NCBI GenBank assembly: GCA_947483345.1
Contig: CANKNL010000002.1
Location: 1-35,820 of the forward strand
DNA from: Chitinophagaceae bacterium
GTDB taxonomy: Bacteria; Bacteroidota; Bacteroidia; Chitinophagales; Chitinophagaceae
DNA: 35,820 nucleotides
Direction of reading: 5' to 3'
The position numbers and the translations under genes were made by a program. Numbering within the stretch: position 1 is the first letter of the stretch; the number at the start of each line of letters is the position of its first letter. The notes under the pieces were generated by a model. That model made no database searches. It was not told where the DNA came from and saw only the letters and a program-made list of their open reading frames with translations. Shown in pieces: positions 23,333 through 31,521 of the stretch.

Positions 23333-24094
23333 ATGGAGTACAATACTACCAGGAATTTTTTAGTCATGAGAGAATATGGCAGACATATTCAAAAAATGGT
23401 TGAATACCTGCTAACTATTGAAGACAAAGAAGAAAGACAGCGTAATGCTTTCGCTGTAATTGAATTAATGGGATTCTTAAACCCGCATTTAAAAAATGTA
23501 GAAGATTTTCGCCATAAATTATGGGATCATTTATTCCTGATCAGTGATTTTACACTTGATGTAGAAAGTCCATATCCCATACCTACACGTGAAACTTTAA
23601 AGGCCAAACCTGAGCGCTTACGTTATCCAAAAAGATACCCCCGGTTTAATCACCTGGGAAAAAATATTGAAGTGGTTATTGATAAGGCCCTCAAAGAAGA
23701 AAACCCCGAAAAGAAACAAGGCTTTGCCAATGCAGTGGCTTATTATATGAAACTTACCTACAGCAACTGGCATAAGGAACTGGTGCATGATGATAACATT
23801 CAGACTGAGTTATCAAGCATGACAAATGGTGAACTGCAATTCAATAATCGCCCGTTTGTTAAACATCAGGTTGATACACGTGATGACAGGGACGATTATG
23901 GAAAACGCAGTGCCGGTGGTTATCGTAAAAATTTTGGCGGCCGCAGCAATGCTGGTGGTGGAAGAGATAACAGAAGTGCCGGTGGAAGAGATAACAGAGG
24001 AGGCGGTAGAGATAACAGAGGCGGCAACAATGATAGCAGAGGAGGCAGTAACGATAACAGAAATAATAACCGGAATTTTAAAAAAAGGTATTAA
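23333..24094 (+). CDS. DUF4290 protein with Gly/Arg/Asn-rich tail
   Basis: I choose the ATG at 23333 (253 residues) over 23315. The family begins MEYNTTR, and the promoter element ends at 23310, leaving no leader for the earlier ATG. Residues 1 to about 180 make up the DUF4290 domain: 'MREYGRHIQKMVEYLLTIEDKEERQRNAFAVIELMGFLNP', 'DFRHKLWDHLFLISDF', 'PYPIPTRETL', 'YPRFNHLGKNIE', 'YMKLTYSNWHKELVHDD'. The last 65 or so residues are low complexity with repeats of GGRDNR and its variants, ending NRNFKKRY. This resembles the RGG tails of RNA-binding proteins. The domain's function is unknown and RNA binding is only inferred. The cytoplasm is the likely location. Confidence 0.9.
   Translation: MEYNTTRNFLVMREYGRHIQKMVEYLLTIEDKEERQRNAFAVIELMGFLNPHLKNVEDFRHKLWDHLFLISDFTLDVESPYPIPTRETLKAKPERLRYPKRYPRFNHLGKNIEVVIDKALKEENPEKKQGFANAVAYYMKLTYSNWHKELVHDDNIQTELSSMTNGELQFNNRPFVKHQVDTRDDRDDYGKRSAGGYRKNFGGRSNAGGGRDNRSAGGRDNRGGGRDNRGGNNDSRGGSNDNRNNNRNFKKRY
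23935..24075 (+). repeat. In-frame tandem repeat coding GGRDNR units
   Basis: Imperfect units of the form GGTGGAAGAGATAACAGA recur about seven times within the 3' end of the DUF4290 gene. Open shadow frames on both strands here (23813-24097 minus, 23826-24110 plus) are by-products of this repeat. Confidence 0.8.
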
Positions 24095-24158
24095 CATTTA
24101 CAGCAATTAAAGTAAACCTGAGGGCTGGCAGGTATGTTAGCCTAATTTGTACATATTT

Positions 24159-24190
24159 ACCTGATGCTTTTAAACGTCAGGTTTTTTTTA
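24159..24190 (+). terminator. Rho-independent terminator after DUF4290 gene
   Basis: ACCTGA (24159-24164) and TCAGGT (24177-24182) form a stem that is followed directly by a long T run. It lies 65 bases after the stop codon and separates this gene from murA. Confidence 0.8.
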
Positions 24191-24192
24191 TT

Positions 24193-24200
24193 TAGGTTTG
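24193..24200 (+). promoter_or_regulatory. murA promoter -7 element
   Basis: TAGGTTTG matches TAnnTTTG exactly and lies 44 bases before the murA ATG, just past the preceding terminator. The -33 region falls within the terminator and has no clear TTTG. Confidence 0.4.
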
Positions 24201-24244
24201 TGGTAATGCGGTAATTGATTTAATCAGCAGATAAAAGATCACGC

Positions 24245-25552
24245 ATGCAATCATTTGAAGTAAGGGGTGGCAACAAACTTTCAGGAGAAATAACACCACA
24301 GGGTGCAAAAAATGAAGCCCTGCAAATTATTTCGGCCGTATTATTAAGTCCTGAAAAAATAACAGTCACCAATATACCAGATATTGTGGATGTAAACCTG
24401 TTGATTGAATTACTTGGCGAAATGAAGGTAAAAATCAACAGGCCAAGTCGTGATACTTGTATTTTTGAGGCCGATGCGGTAGATATTGAATACCTGCATA
24501 GTGCAGAATACCATAAAAAAAGTGGCCAATTACGTGGCTCTGTAATGCTTGCCGGACCCCTACTTGCTCGTTTTAAAAAAGCCTATATACCTAAACCGGG
24601 TGGCGATAAGATTGGCAGAAGAAGACTGGATACGCATATAATTGGTTTTGAAAAACTGGGGGCCAGATTTTCCTATGATTCTGATGACGGTTTTTTTCAT
24701 TTACAAACGACAGGTTTAAAAGGTGCCCATATTTTATTGGATGAGCCCAGCGTAACCGGTACAGCCAATATTTTAATGGCCGCCTCCATGGCAACAGGTA
24801 TAACAACCATTTATAATGCTGCCTGCGAACCCTATATTCAGCAGCTTTGTAAAATGCTGAATAGTATGGGTGCTAAAATCAGTGGTATTGGAAGCAACAG
24901 GTTAACTATAACAGGTGTTGAAGCACTTGGCGGAACAACACACCGCATGTTGCCTGATATGATTGAAGTGGGATCCTTTATTGGATTAGCGGCCATGACC
25001 CAAAGTGAAATCACTATAAAAAATGCAGGTATTGAACATTTAGGTATCATACCTGAAAGATTTCAGCAACTCGGTATTGAATTAAATTTTAAAGCTGATG
25101 ACATTCATATTCCTGCCCAGGAATTTTATGAGATCCAAAAGTATATGGATGGTGGCGTGTTAACCGTTTATGATCATCCCTGGCCCGGCTTTACACCCGA
25201 TCTGCTGAGCATTGTTTTAGTAACGGCCATCCAGGCAAAAGGCAGTGTGCTCATTCATCAAAAAATGTTTGAAAGCCGTTTGTTTTTTGTAGATAAACTG
25301 ATTGATATGGGTGCCCAGATCATTTTATGTGATCCCCACCGGGCGGTAGTTATTGGTCTGGAAAGAGAACAACAATTAAGAGGTATCACCATGAGTAGTC
25401 CTGATATCCGAGCCGGCGTAGCCTTACTTATTGCGGCATTAAGTGCACAGGGCAAAAGCATCATTCAAAATATTGAACAAATTGACCGGGGGTATCAACA
25501 AATAGATGACCGATTAAGGCATTTAGGCGCCGATATAAAACGGATTAATTAG
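24245..25552 (+). CDS. murA: UDP-GlcNAc 1-carboxyvinyltransferase MurA (Cys-to-Asp)
   Basis: The 435-residue product is an EPSP-synthase-fold enzyme that transfers enolpyruvate from PEP to UDP-GlcNAc, the first committed step of peptidoglycan synthesis in the cytoplasm. 'GGNKLSGEITPQGAKNEALQIISAVLL' carries the active-site K22-N23. The substrate loop reads 'YIPKPGGDKIGRRRLDTHIIGFEKLGA'. The residue matching catalytic Cys115 of E. coli MurA is Asp121 here. Enzymes with Asp at this site remain active but are insensitive to fosfomycin, as established for mycobacterial and chlamydial MurA. Later conserved blocks are 'PSVTGTANILMAASMATGITTIYNAACEPYIQQLC' and 'DIRAGVALLIAALSAQGKSIIQNIEQIDRGYQQIDDRLRHLGADIKRI'. 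A small lipoprotein gene follows after 10 bases. Confidence 0.96.
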   Translation: MQSFEVRGGNKLSGEITPQGAKNEALQIISAVLLSPEKITVTNIPDIVDVNLLIELLGEMKVKINRPSRDTCIFEADAVDIEYLHSAEYHKKSGQLRGSVMLAGPLLARFKKAYIPKPGGDKIGRRRLDTHIIGFEKLGARFSYDSDDGFFHLQTTGLKGAHILLDEPSVTGTANILMAASMATGITTIYNAACEPYIQQLCKMLNSMGAKISGIGSNRLTITGVEALGGTTHRMLPDMIEVGSFIGLAAMTQSEITIKNAGIEHLGIIPERFQQLGIELNFKADDIHIPAQEFYEIQKYMDGGVLTVYDHPWPGFTPDLLSIVLVTAIQAKGSVLIHQKMFESRLFFVDKLIDMGAQIILCDPHRAVVIGLEREQQLRGITMSSPDIRAGVALLIAALSAQGKSIIQNIEQIDRGYQQIDDRLRHLGADIKRIN

Positions 25553-25562
25553 TAGTGTTGTT

Positions 25563-25985
25563 ATGAAAAAACTAATTTGCTTACTCCTTTTTTTTATGAT
25601 GCTGAACTTTTTAAGCTCCTGCTATAATAAAACGGTTCATTTACTCACAAAAACTTGGGATTGTGTACAGGTTGATAATATCATTCCTGCAGATATAAAA
25701 ATACATTCCAAAAAAGATTCAGTTGATGCCGCACAACTGATATCCATGTTAAAGTTAATAAGCTGGACCTTTAAAAAAAACAGGGCTTATGCCTGTTCAG
25801 TTAATGGCCGCATTACCGTTGCGGGCAAATATGAATTACAGGAGCAAGATAAAATCATACAGTGTACATCCGAAATTAAACATACCATAAACAACTATAA
25901 GATTACCACTTTAACCGAAAATGAATTGGTTTTAAGCGGCCGTGCTGAAAACACGAGTTTGGTATTACATTTTAAATCCCGTTAG
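25563..25985 (+). CDS. Small putative lipoprotein, lipocalin-like
   Basis: The 140-residue product has a lipoprotein signal 'MKKLICLLLFFMMLNFLSSC' with the lipobox LSSC and acylated Cys20. The rest is a short beta-rich domain: 'KTWDCVQVDNI', 'LISWTFKKNRAYACSVNGRITVAGKYELQEQDKIIQCTSEI', 'NNYKITTLTENELVLSGRAENTSLVLHFKSR'. That pattern (W near the start, single strands, then an ExELVL strand) is common in lipocalin-like lipoproteins of Bacteroidota. No function can be assigned. It lies between murA and gmk with short gaps, so it is probably co-transcribed. Confidence 0.78.
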   Translation: MKKLICLLLFFMMLNFLSSCYNKTVHLLTKTWDCVQVDNIIPADIKIHSKKDSVDAAQLISMLKLISWTFKKNRAYACSVNGRITVAGKYELQEQDKIIQCTSEIKHTINNYKITTLTENELVLSGRAENTSLVLHFKSR

Positions 25986-26015
25986 TAAAGTAAAAATTAA
26001 ATAGTTTCTTTGCAG

Positions 26016-26588
26016 ATGAGCAGCCTCAATAAACTTATCATCATTACAGCACCTTCGGGTGCGGGCAAAACATCAATTACCAAATATCTGATGAATGCCT
26101 TTCCGCAACTGGCTTTTTCCGTTTCAGCGGCTACCCGTGCGCCAAGGGGAATAGAAAAAAACGGTGTTGATTATCACTTTATGAGTATAGCTGATTTTAA
26201 ATTAAAAATCCAAAACAACGAATTTGCAGAATGGGAAATGGTGTATGATGGAAAATATTATGGCACTTTAAAATCTGAACTGGAAAGAATCTGGAAAGCA
26301 GATAAAATCCCGGTTTTAGATATTGATGTAAAAGGAGCCATACATGTACAACAGCAATATCCCGATACATCCCTCAGCCTCTTTATACAAACGCCCTCTG
26401 TGGCTGAATTAAAGAAAAGGCTGGAAATCAGGGGTACTGAAACAACTGAGTCACTGGCAGTCCGCGTTAACAAAGCCACCTATGAACTGTCCTTTAAAGA
26501 CCGTTTCAATAAGCTGATCACCAATGATGATTTACAGCGTGCCTGTAGCGAAGCTGAAGCAATTGTGGCTCATTTTATCAGTCATTAA
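26016..26588 (+). CDS. gmk: Guanylate kinase
   Basis: I choose the ATG at 26016 (190 residues). The track's TTG start two codons earlier has no support. The P-loop is 'IIITAPSGAGKTSI' (A12-P-S-G-A-G-K18-T), followed by the GMP-binding region 'FSVSAATRAPRGIEKNGVDYHFMSIADFKLKIQNNEFAEWEMVYDGKYYGTLKSEL' and 'PVLDIDVKGAIHVQQQYPD'. In place of the common R-rich lid it has 'ELKKRLEIRGTETTESLAVRVNKATYEL'. It phosphorylates GMP to GDP with ATP in the cytoplasm. It stands between a lipoprotein gene and a CNNM-type gene, all on the plus strand with gaps of 30-33 bases. Confidence 0.95.
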   Translation: MSSLNKLIIITAPSGAGKTSITKYLMNAFPQLAFSVSAATRAPRGIEKNGVDYHFMSIADFKLKIQNNEFAEWEMVYDGKYYGTLKSELERIWKADKIPVLDIDVKGAIHVQQQYPDTSLSLFIQTPSVAELKKRLEIRGTETTESLAVRVNKATYELSFKDRFNKLITNDDLQRACSEAEAIVAHFISH

Positions 26589-26621
26589 ATCCGTTTAAAA
26601 ACTCTTTCTTATTTTTATAGT

Positions 26622-27908
26622 ATGGATTGGATAGCCCTTTTAGCCATTATCGCGTCATTGATGTTGATTGGTTTCTTTGCAGGTATTGAAATTGCTTTTA
26701 TTTCTGCCAATAAACTGTCGATAGAATTAAACAGAAAACAAGGCACCAAAAGCGGTAAGGTTTGGGGCGCGTATGCCGACCGGCCGGCCCGCTTTATAGG
26801 CACTACCCTCGTAGGTATCAACCTCGTTTTTGTTGTTTATGGTTTGCTGGTTGTGGATATGCTTTCTCCCATATGGCTCTGGATAAAATCGAATTTGCCT
26901 GTTTCCTTTAAAGACTCAGTTGATTATATTAAACTTTTTGTGGAAACTATACTCTCTACATTAATCGTATTATTTGTAGAATTTTTATTCAAGGCTTTAT
27001 TCAGAGCCCGAAACAACAGCATCCTCAGTTCAAACAGCATCAGCAGTATCGTTCAGTTTTTTTACTGGTTGTTCTCTTCTATCGGAAGTTATTTTGTAGA
27101 TATTGCCGAATGGATATTGAAATACATTCTGAACGTGAAGATCAATCACAAAAAAGACATGTTTAGCAAAGTAGACCTTGAACATTTTATGCAACAGAGT
27201 AAAAATCATGAAGAAGAAAACAGTAGTGAAATAAATAAAGAATTATTTGAAAATGCGTTATCCCTGAGCGAAACAAAATTAAGAGCATGCCTCATACCCC
27301 GAAAAGAGATTGAAGGCGTAAACAGTACAACATCTATTGAAGACGTAAAAGCCAGATTCATTGAAACCCATTTGAGTAAGCTCGTTGTTTTTGATGAAAA
27401 TATTGACAACATAACAGGCTATATACATCAGCTTGATCTGTTTAAACACCCTTCTACAGTTAAAGAAATCTTATTACCCATTCCCACTGTACCCGAAAGT
27501 ATGAGTGCTACTGATCTGATGAGTAAATTCAGTAAAGAAAGAAAATCCATTGCCTGGGTAATCGACGAATTTGGCGGCACCGCAGGTATTGTTACCATGG
27601 AAGATTTACTGGAAGAAATTTTTGGGGAGATAAAGGACGAGTACGATACCGAAGAATTTGTTGACAAACAATTAGCCGGAAATGAATTTATTTTTAGTGG
27701 CCGGATGGAACTTGATCTGATTACCGAAAAATACAAACTGGTTTTTCCGGATGATGAAGAAACGGAAACACTCTCGGGATATATCATTAAAAATCATGAA
27801 CAAATTCCCCGATTGAAAGACCATATCACGATTGGCAATTACGAAATAGATATTTTAAATGTAAGCGACACCCGGATTGAGATGGTTAAGCTGAAGGTTA
27901 TAAAATAG
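26622..27908 (+). CDS. CNNM/CBS/CorC-HlyC membrane protein (GldE/hemolysin-like)
   Basis: The 428-residue product has the three-part plan of the CNNM family. An N-terminal CNNM (DUF21) domain has about four membrane segments (about 3-25, 62-83, 98-125, 142-162) and the telling 'FFAGIEIAFISANKLSIELNRKQG'. A CBS pair follows ('LIPRKEIEGVNSTTSIEDVKARFIETHLSKLVVFDENIDNITGYIHQLDLF' and 'WVIDEFGGTAGIVTMEDLLEEIFGEIKDEYD', about 218-345), then a C-terminal CorC/HlyC domain. Members include magnesium/cobalt efflux proteins and, in Bacteroidota, GldE, which supports gliding motility. The gene is not beside gldD or ssb as gldE usually is, though gldC is 1.2 kb away. The gldE assignment therefore stays open. 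Confidence 0.88.
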   Translation: MDWIALLAIIASLMLIGFFAGIEIAFISANKLSIELNRKQGTKSGKVWGAYADRPARFIGTTLVGINLVFVVYGLLVVDMLSPIWLWIKSNLPVSFKDSVDYIKLFVETILSTLIVLFVEFLFKALFRARNNSILSSNSISSIVQFFYWLFSSIGSYFVDIAEWILKYILNVKINHKKDMFSKVDLEHFMQQSKNHEEENSSEINKELFENALSLSETKLRACLIPRKEIEGVNSTTSIEDVKARFIETHLSKLVVFDENIDNITGYIHQLDLFKHPSTVKEILLPIPTVPESMSATDLMSKFSKERKSIAWVIDEFGGTAGIVTMEDLLEEIFGEIKDEYDTEEFVDKQLAGNEFIFSGRMELDLITEKYKLVFPDDEETETLSGYIIKNHEQIPRLKDHITIGNYEIDILNVSDTRIEMVKLKVIK

Positions 27909-27938
27909 TTTTATTGATTTTTCACTTATTTTATTTAC

Positions 27939-29060
27939 ATGATCATTGCGGTTAACACCAGGTTGAGAAAAAATGAACAGCCTGAAGGTTATGAAGATTT
28001 TATATTTCAATTGCTTCATCAGGTTACTAGTCAATATCCGCAACACCGTTTTTTATATATTTTTGATAAACCATATCCCACCAATCTGGTATTTGCTAAC
28101 CATGTAACGCCCTTAATAGCCGGCCCCGAAACCAGCAACAGGCTGAGATTGCAATATTGGTTTAATTATAAAATAGCCGGTTTAATTCGTAAACACAAAG
28201 TAGATGTTTTCGTAAGTATGGAGGGCATTTGTTCGCTGCGGTCCAAAATACCGCAGTTGTTGATGATTAGTGATTGTCGTTTTCTGCAATATCCAAATCT
28301 TATAAAAAAGTCGCAGGCCGGGTTTTTTAAAAAATTCACTCCGGCTTTTTTAACCAGGTCAACAAGTATTGCGGCTGTTTCTGATTTTTCCAAATCGGTC
28401 ATTGCAGATCAGTATAAAATAAATACGTCGGCCATTACCGTTATCAAACCCATAATTGATGAGCTGTTTAAACCTGTTCATGAGGCAGAGAAAGAGCTCA
28501 TTAAAGAAACCTATAGTGAAGGAAAGGCCTATTTTTTATTCAGCGGTAATATTAACCTGCAAAGCAATCTGGTAAATCTGTTAAAAGCTTTCTCTTTTTT
28601 TAAAAAAAGACAGAAAAGCAATATGATGTTGTTAATTGCCGGTAATGCCGACGACTCATTTAAAAAGGAACTAAAGACCTATAAATTCAGGCATGACGTG
28701 ATATTGCTGGAAAATTTGCTGACTCCTGATCTGGCAAAGATTACGGCTGCTGCTTATGCCCTGGTTTATCCTGTTTTATATGCCGATTTTGCTTTACCCC
28801 CATTGCAAGCTATGCAATGCGGTGTACCAGTTATAGCAACACAATCCGGAGCCCTGCCTTCTATTTGCGGTGAAGCGGCTTTATATATTGATAGCGCCGA
28901 TTTTAAAGATATAGCCGAAAACATGATGCTCATTTTTAAAGATGAACAAAAAGCAGGAAAGCTGATACAGGCAGGCCATGCCATGCTGGAGCAAAACCAG
29001 CGGAAAAAATCAGCCGATCTATTTATGCAATCCATCTTAAAAGCAATCACCATTGAATAG
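27939..29060 (+). CDS. Glycosyltransferase, GT4-like (GT-B fold)
   Basis: The 373-residue product begins MIIAVNTRLRKNEQPEGYEDF, typical of the N-terminal Rossmann domain of family 4 enzymes. Residues from about 190 onward form the donor-binding half: 'YFLFSGNINLQSNLVNLLKAFSFF', 'LLIAGNADDSFKKEL', 'VYPVLYADFALPPLQAMQCGVPVIATQSGALPSICGEAALYIDSADFKDIAENM'. In the last of these the usual EGFGLPxLEAMxxGxPV motif reads DFALPPLQAMQCGVPV. The standard catalytic Glu pair is thus partly changed (first Glu to Asp, second to Gln). A cytoplasmic, membrane-peripheral role in making cell-surface glycan is likely, but donor and acceptor are unknown. No other glycan genes are adjacent. Confidence 0.87.
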   Translation: MIIAVNTRLRKNEQPEGYEDFIFQLLHQVTSQYPQHRFLYIFDKPYPTNLVFANHVTPLIAGPETSNRLRLQYWFNYKIAGLIRKHKVDVFVSMEGICSLRSKIPQLLMISDCRFLQYPNLIKKSQAGFFKKFTPAFLTRSTSIAAVSDFSKSVIADQYKINTSAITVIKPIIDELFKPVHEAEKELIKETYSEGKAYFLFSGNINLQSNLVNLLKAFSFFKKRQKSNMMLLIAGNADDSFKKELKTYKFRHDVILLENLLTPDLAKITAAAYALVYPVLYADFALPPLQAMQCGVPVIATQSGALPSICGEAALYIDSADFKDIAENMMLIFKDEQKAGKLIQAGHAMLEQNQRKKSADLFMQSILKAITIE

Positions 29061-29088
29061 CTGCATAAAAACGGTTTCGGCAGTTTGC

Positions 29089-29118
29089 TTGTTGTGGGTG
29101 TTATTTCTGTTAATTTTG
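29089..29118 (+). promoter_or_regulatory. Promoter for gldC
   Basis: TTG (29089-29091), a 19-base spacer and TAATTTTG (29111-29118) match the Bacteroidota consensus in both sequence and spacing. The expected leader before the ATG at 29154 is about 30 bases. Confidence 0.7.
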
Positions 29119-29153
29119 CATCACGAATACAAAAATAATTTGAACAATAAATT

Positions 29154-29498
29154 ATGAACCAATCTACAATAAAAATTGACGTACTACTTGACCCCAACAA
29201 AGTGCCGGAGCAAATAAACTGGGTTGCCAGCGACAGCACAGCCAATATGGTACAACAAGCCAAAGCCATGAGTGTAGCTTTTTGGGACGCCTCCGATAAA
29301 ACAGCATTACGCATAGACCTTTGGACCAAGGATATGATGGTGGATGAAATGGCCGACTTTTATTACCAGATGTTGATGAGTATGGCCGATACTTTTAAAC
29401 GAGCCACCCAACAACAGGAAATGAGTGATGATATGAAAAATTTTGCCAAATCTTTTTTAAACAAGTTCAGAGCCATACAGCTCAAAGAACAGAAATAA
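29154..29498 (+). CDS. gldC: Gliding motility protein GldC
   Basis: The 114-residue soluble protein contains the GldC core 'VDVLLDPNKVPEQINWVASD'-type start ('IKIDVLLDPNKVPEQINWVASDS'), 'AKAMSVAFWDASDKTALRIDLWTKDMMVDEMADFYYQMLMSMADTFKRATQQQEMSDDM'. The 'LRIDLWTKDM.VDEM..F..Q.L..M.DTF.RAT' stretch is diagnostic. GldC was found in Flavobacterium gliding mutants. It is also widespread in non-gliding Bacteroidota, so motility cannot be inferred from it alone. It has no signal peptide, so it is cytoplasmic. It has its own promoter and is followed by a YqeY-like gene. Confidence 0.93.
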   Translation: MNQSTIKIDVLLDPNKVPEQINWVASDSTANMVQQAKAMSVAFWDASDKTALRIDLWTKDMMVDEMADFYYQMLMSMADTFKRATQQQEMSDDMKNFAKSFLNKFRAIQLKEQK

Positions 29499-29596
29499 GG
29501 TGTATTGGGCGTTAGGCAATAGCTGTGCCCTGCATTATCGGAATTAGACCTTATTGCTGTTTACCCATTATTTATTACAAACTAAAAGATACAACC

Positions 29597-30049
29597 ATGA
29601 GTTTAGAACAACAGATCATGACGGAAATGAAAGCGGCTATGAAAGCAAAGGATGAAGGGGTTCTACGGGCTTTACGTGCCATTAAAGCCGAGATCATTAA
29701 AGCCAAAACCGAGCCTGGGGCAGCCGGAGAAATTGATGAAGCCACTGAACAGAAATTTTTAATGAAGATGATGAAGCAACGCCGAGATTCGTTGGACATT
29801 TTTGAAAAGCAGGAACGGGAAGATCTGGCTGTAAAAGAAAGAGAAGAAATGGCTGTAATAGAAAAATTTTTGCCCAAACAATTAGATGCAGCAGAACTGA
29901 AAGAGATCATAATAAAAATTATCGCCGAAACCGGGGCTTCCTCTTCTGCCGATATGGGAAAGGTAATGGGCACTGCCAGCAAACAATTAGCCGGTAAAGC
30001 TGATGGTAAAGCAATCAGTAACCTGGTAAAAGAATTACTCACCACTTAA
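29597..30049 (+). CDS. GatB/YqeY domain protein
   Basis: I choose the ATG at 29597 (150 residues). The track's extra 24 residues (MPCIIGIRPYCC and on) are not family-like. The sequence 'MSLEQQIMTEMKAAMKAKDEGVLRALRAIKAEIIKAK', 'KFLMKMMKQRRDSLDIFEKQEREDLAVKEREEMAVIEKFLPKQLDAAELKEIIIKIIAETGASSSADMGKVMGTASKQLAGKADGKAISNLVKELL' is the YqeY pattern: two helical bundles as in the tail domain of GatB (amidotransferase subunit B). It may bind tRNA, but no role is firmly shown. It is cytoplasmic. The CvpA-like gene follows after 54 bases. Confidence 0.93.
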   Translation: MSLEQQIMTEMKAAMKAKDEGVLRALRAIKAEIIKAKTEPGAAGEIDEATEQKFLMKMMKQRRDSLDIFEKQEREDLAVKEREEMAVIEKFLPKQLDAAELKEIIIKIIAETGASSSADMGKVMGTASKQLAGKADGKAISNLVKELLTT

Positions 30050-30103
30050 TTATTCTCTACACAAGTAACGCTTCCATTGGGCAATAGTTACTTAGAGTTG
30101 CCT

Positions 30104-30643
30104 ATGCTGATTGATTTATTTTTTGCCGTGATTATAGTCATAGCCATTATTAAAGGTTATCAGAAAGGACTGATTATAGCGATCTTTTCCATTCTTGCTT
30201 TTATTATTGGATTGGCAGCGGCATTAAAATTTTCGGCCATGGTTGCAGTCTATTTAAAAGACAGTGTAAGTGTGTCGGCTAAATGGCTGCCTTTTTTAGC
30301 ATTTGCAATGGTCTTTTTTATCGTTTTATTGCTTGTAAGTGTAGGAGGGAAATTAATTGAAAAGGCTTTTCAGGTTGTGCTTTTGGGCTGGCTTAATCGG
30401 CTGGGAGGTGTTCTTTTATATATCACGCTTTACCTGATTATTTTAAGTATTTTTATTTTCTATGCCGAAAAATTGCATTTATTGCAACCTGCAGCTATTG
30501 AATCTTCACAAACTTATCATTTTATCCAGCCTTGGGGGCCTAAAGTAATGGACATGATGGGTAAGCTGATCCCTGTATTTAAAGATATGCTTAATGAGTT
30601 GAACAGCTTTTTTAATGCGATAGCAAACAAAATTCAGCATTAA
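30104..30643 (+). CDS. CvpA family membrane protein
   Basis: I choose the ATG at 30104 (179 residues). The track start (TTG at 30077) adds nine residues that do not fit the family. Four membrane helices are visible (about 3-20, 24-44, 63-83, 100-122), with 'MLIDLFFAVIIVIAIIKGYQKGLIIAIFSILAFIIGLAAALKFS' and 'GKLIEKAFQVVLLGWLNRLGGVLLYITLYLIILSIFIF', the usual CvpA pattern (IxGxxxGxxxxxxxxxxxxxG, then LNRxxGxxxG). CvpA was named for colicin V production in E. coli. Its true task in the inner membrane is unclear. The C-terminal 50 residues are soluble. Confidence 0.88.
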   Translation: MLIDLFFAVIIVIAIIKGYQKGLIIAIFSILAFIIGLAAALKFSAMVAVYLKDSVSVSAKWLPFLAFAMVFFIVLLLVSVGGKLIEKAFQVVLLGWLNRLGGVLLYITLYLIILSIFIFYAEKLHLLQPAAIESSQTYHFIQPWGPKVMDMMGKLIPVFKDMLNELNSFFNAIANKIQH

Positions 30644-30744
30644 TTTCAACCATTATCTTATTTAACGTAATTTTAGCCCTAATCACCGGTTTCATAACTT
30701 TACAATTGAGTTAGCGGTTTTTATAAAACAATTTGTAATAACAG

Positions 30745-31521
30745 ATGAGTTACGAAATAAAACAAGACGGGAAATTCAGATTTATTGAAGAAGGTGAAGG
30801 TGAACCGCTGATATTATTGCATGGTTTATTTGGTGCCCTCAGCAATTTTCAATTTTTAATTGAGCATTTTCGTAAATCAAATAAAGTCATTGTTCCACTT
30901 TTACCATTGCTGGAACTTGACCTGTTACACACTTCTGTAGGCGGTTTACAAAAATTTGTTCATCGCTTTATCGAGCACCGAAATTATCAGCATATTCATT
31001 TGTTGGGGAATTCTTTAGGAGGACATGTGGCACTGGTGCATATCTTAAAACAACCTGAACGTATCAAATCTCTAATTTTAACCGGCAGTTCAGGCTTATT
31101 TGAAAACGGCATGGGTGATACGTATCCCAAACGTGGCGACAAGGAATACATCCGTAAAAAAACAGCACTTACATTTTATGATCCGGCCATGGCGACCGAG
31201 GAATTGGTAAATGAGGTATTTGAAATAACCAATAACCGGATGAAAGTGATAAAAATAATTGCCCTTGCAAAAAGTGCCATACGAAATAATTTGGGAGAAG
31301 AACTGAACCAGATCAAACAGCCAGCCTGTTTAATTTGGGGTAATAATGATACGATAACACCACCATTTGTTGCCAAAGAATTTCACCGCCTGATGCCAAC
31401 CAGTGAGTTACACTTTGTTGATCAATGTGGCCATGCACCCATGATGGAAGTTCCGGAAGAGTTTAACCGGTTGCTGGATGGATTTTTAACCAAGTTAAAA
31501 ACCACTGCTGCAACAGTTTAA
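30745..31521 (+). CDS. Alpha/beta hydrolase
   Basis: The 258-residue product has the alpha/beta-hydrolase fold, with 'EPLILLHGLFGALSNF' (oxyanion HG), the nucleophile elbow 'LLGNSLGGHVAL' (Ser90), the acid 'LIWGNNDTITPP' (Asp202) and 'VDQCGHAPMMEVPEEFNRLLDGFL' (His230), so the triad is complete. There is no signal peptide. It resembles MhpC/BphD-like esterases and hydrolases, but the substrate cannot be told from sequence. It starts 101 bases after the CvpA-like gene, stands alone, and its 3' gap (31522-31657) shows a weak CCTGTA/TACAGG dyad. Confidence 0.88.
   Translation: MSYEIKQDGKFRFIEEGEGEPLILLHGLFGALSNFQFLIEHFRKSNKVIVPLLPLLELDLLHTSVGGLQKFVHRFIEHRNYQHIHLLGNSLGGHVALVHILKQPERIKSLILTGSSGLFENGMGDTYPKRGDKEYIRKKTALTFYDPAMATEELVNEVFEITNNRMKVIKIIALAKSAIRNNLGEELNQIKQPACLIWGNNDTITPPFVAKEFHRLMPTSELHFVDQCGHAPMMEVPEEFNRLLDGFLTKLKTTAATV

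Noticed and set aside
23813-24110. Overlapping open frames on both strands at the 3' end of the DUF4290 gene
   Set aside because: They arise from the tandem GGRDNR-coding repeat, which lacks stops in several frames. Their translations are low complexity.
28766-29329. 187-aa minus-strand ORF spanning the glycosyltransferase and gldC
   Set aside because: It crosses two well-supported genes and a promoter, and its translation has no recognisable domain.
29575-30045. 156-aa minus-strand ORF
   Set aside because: It is the antisense shadow of the YqeY-like gene, whose family match is clear.
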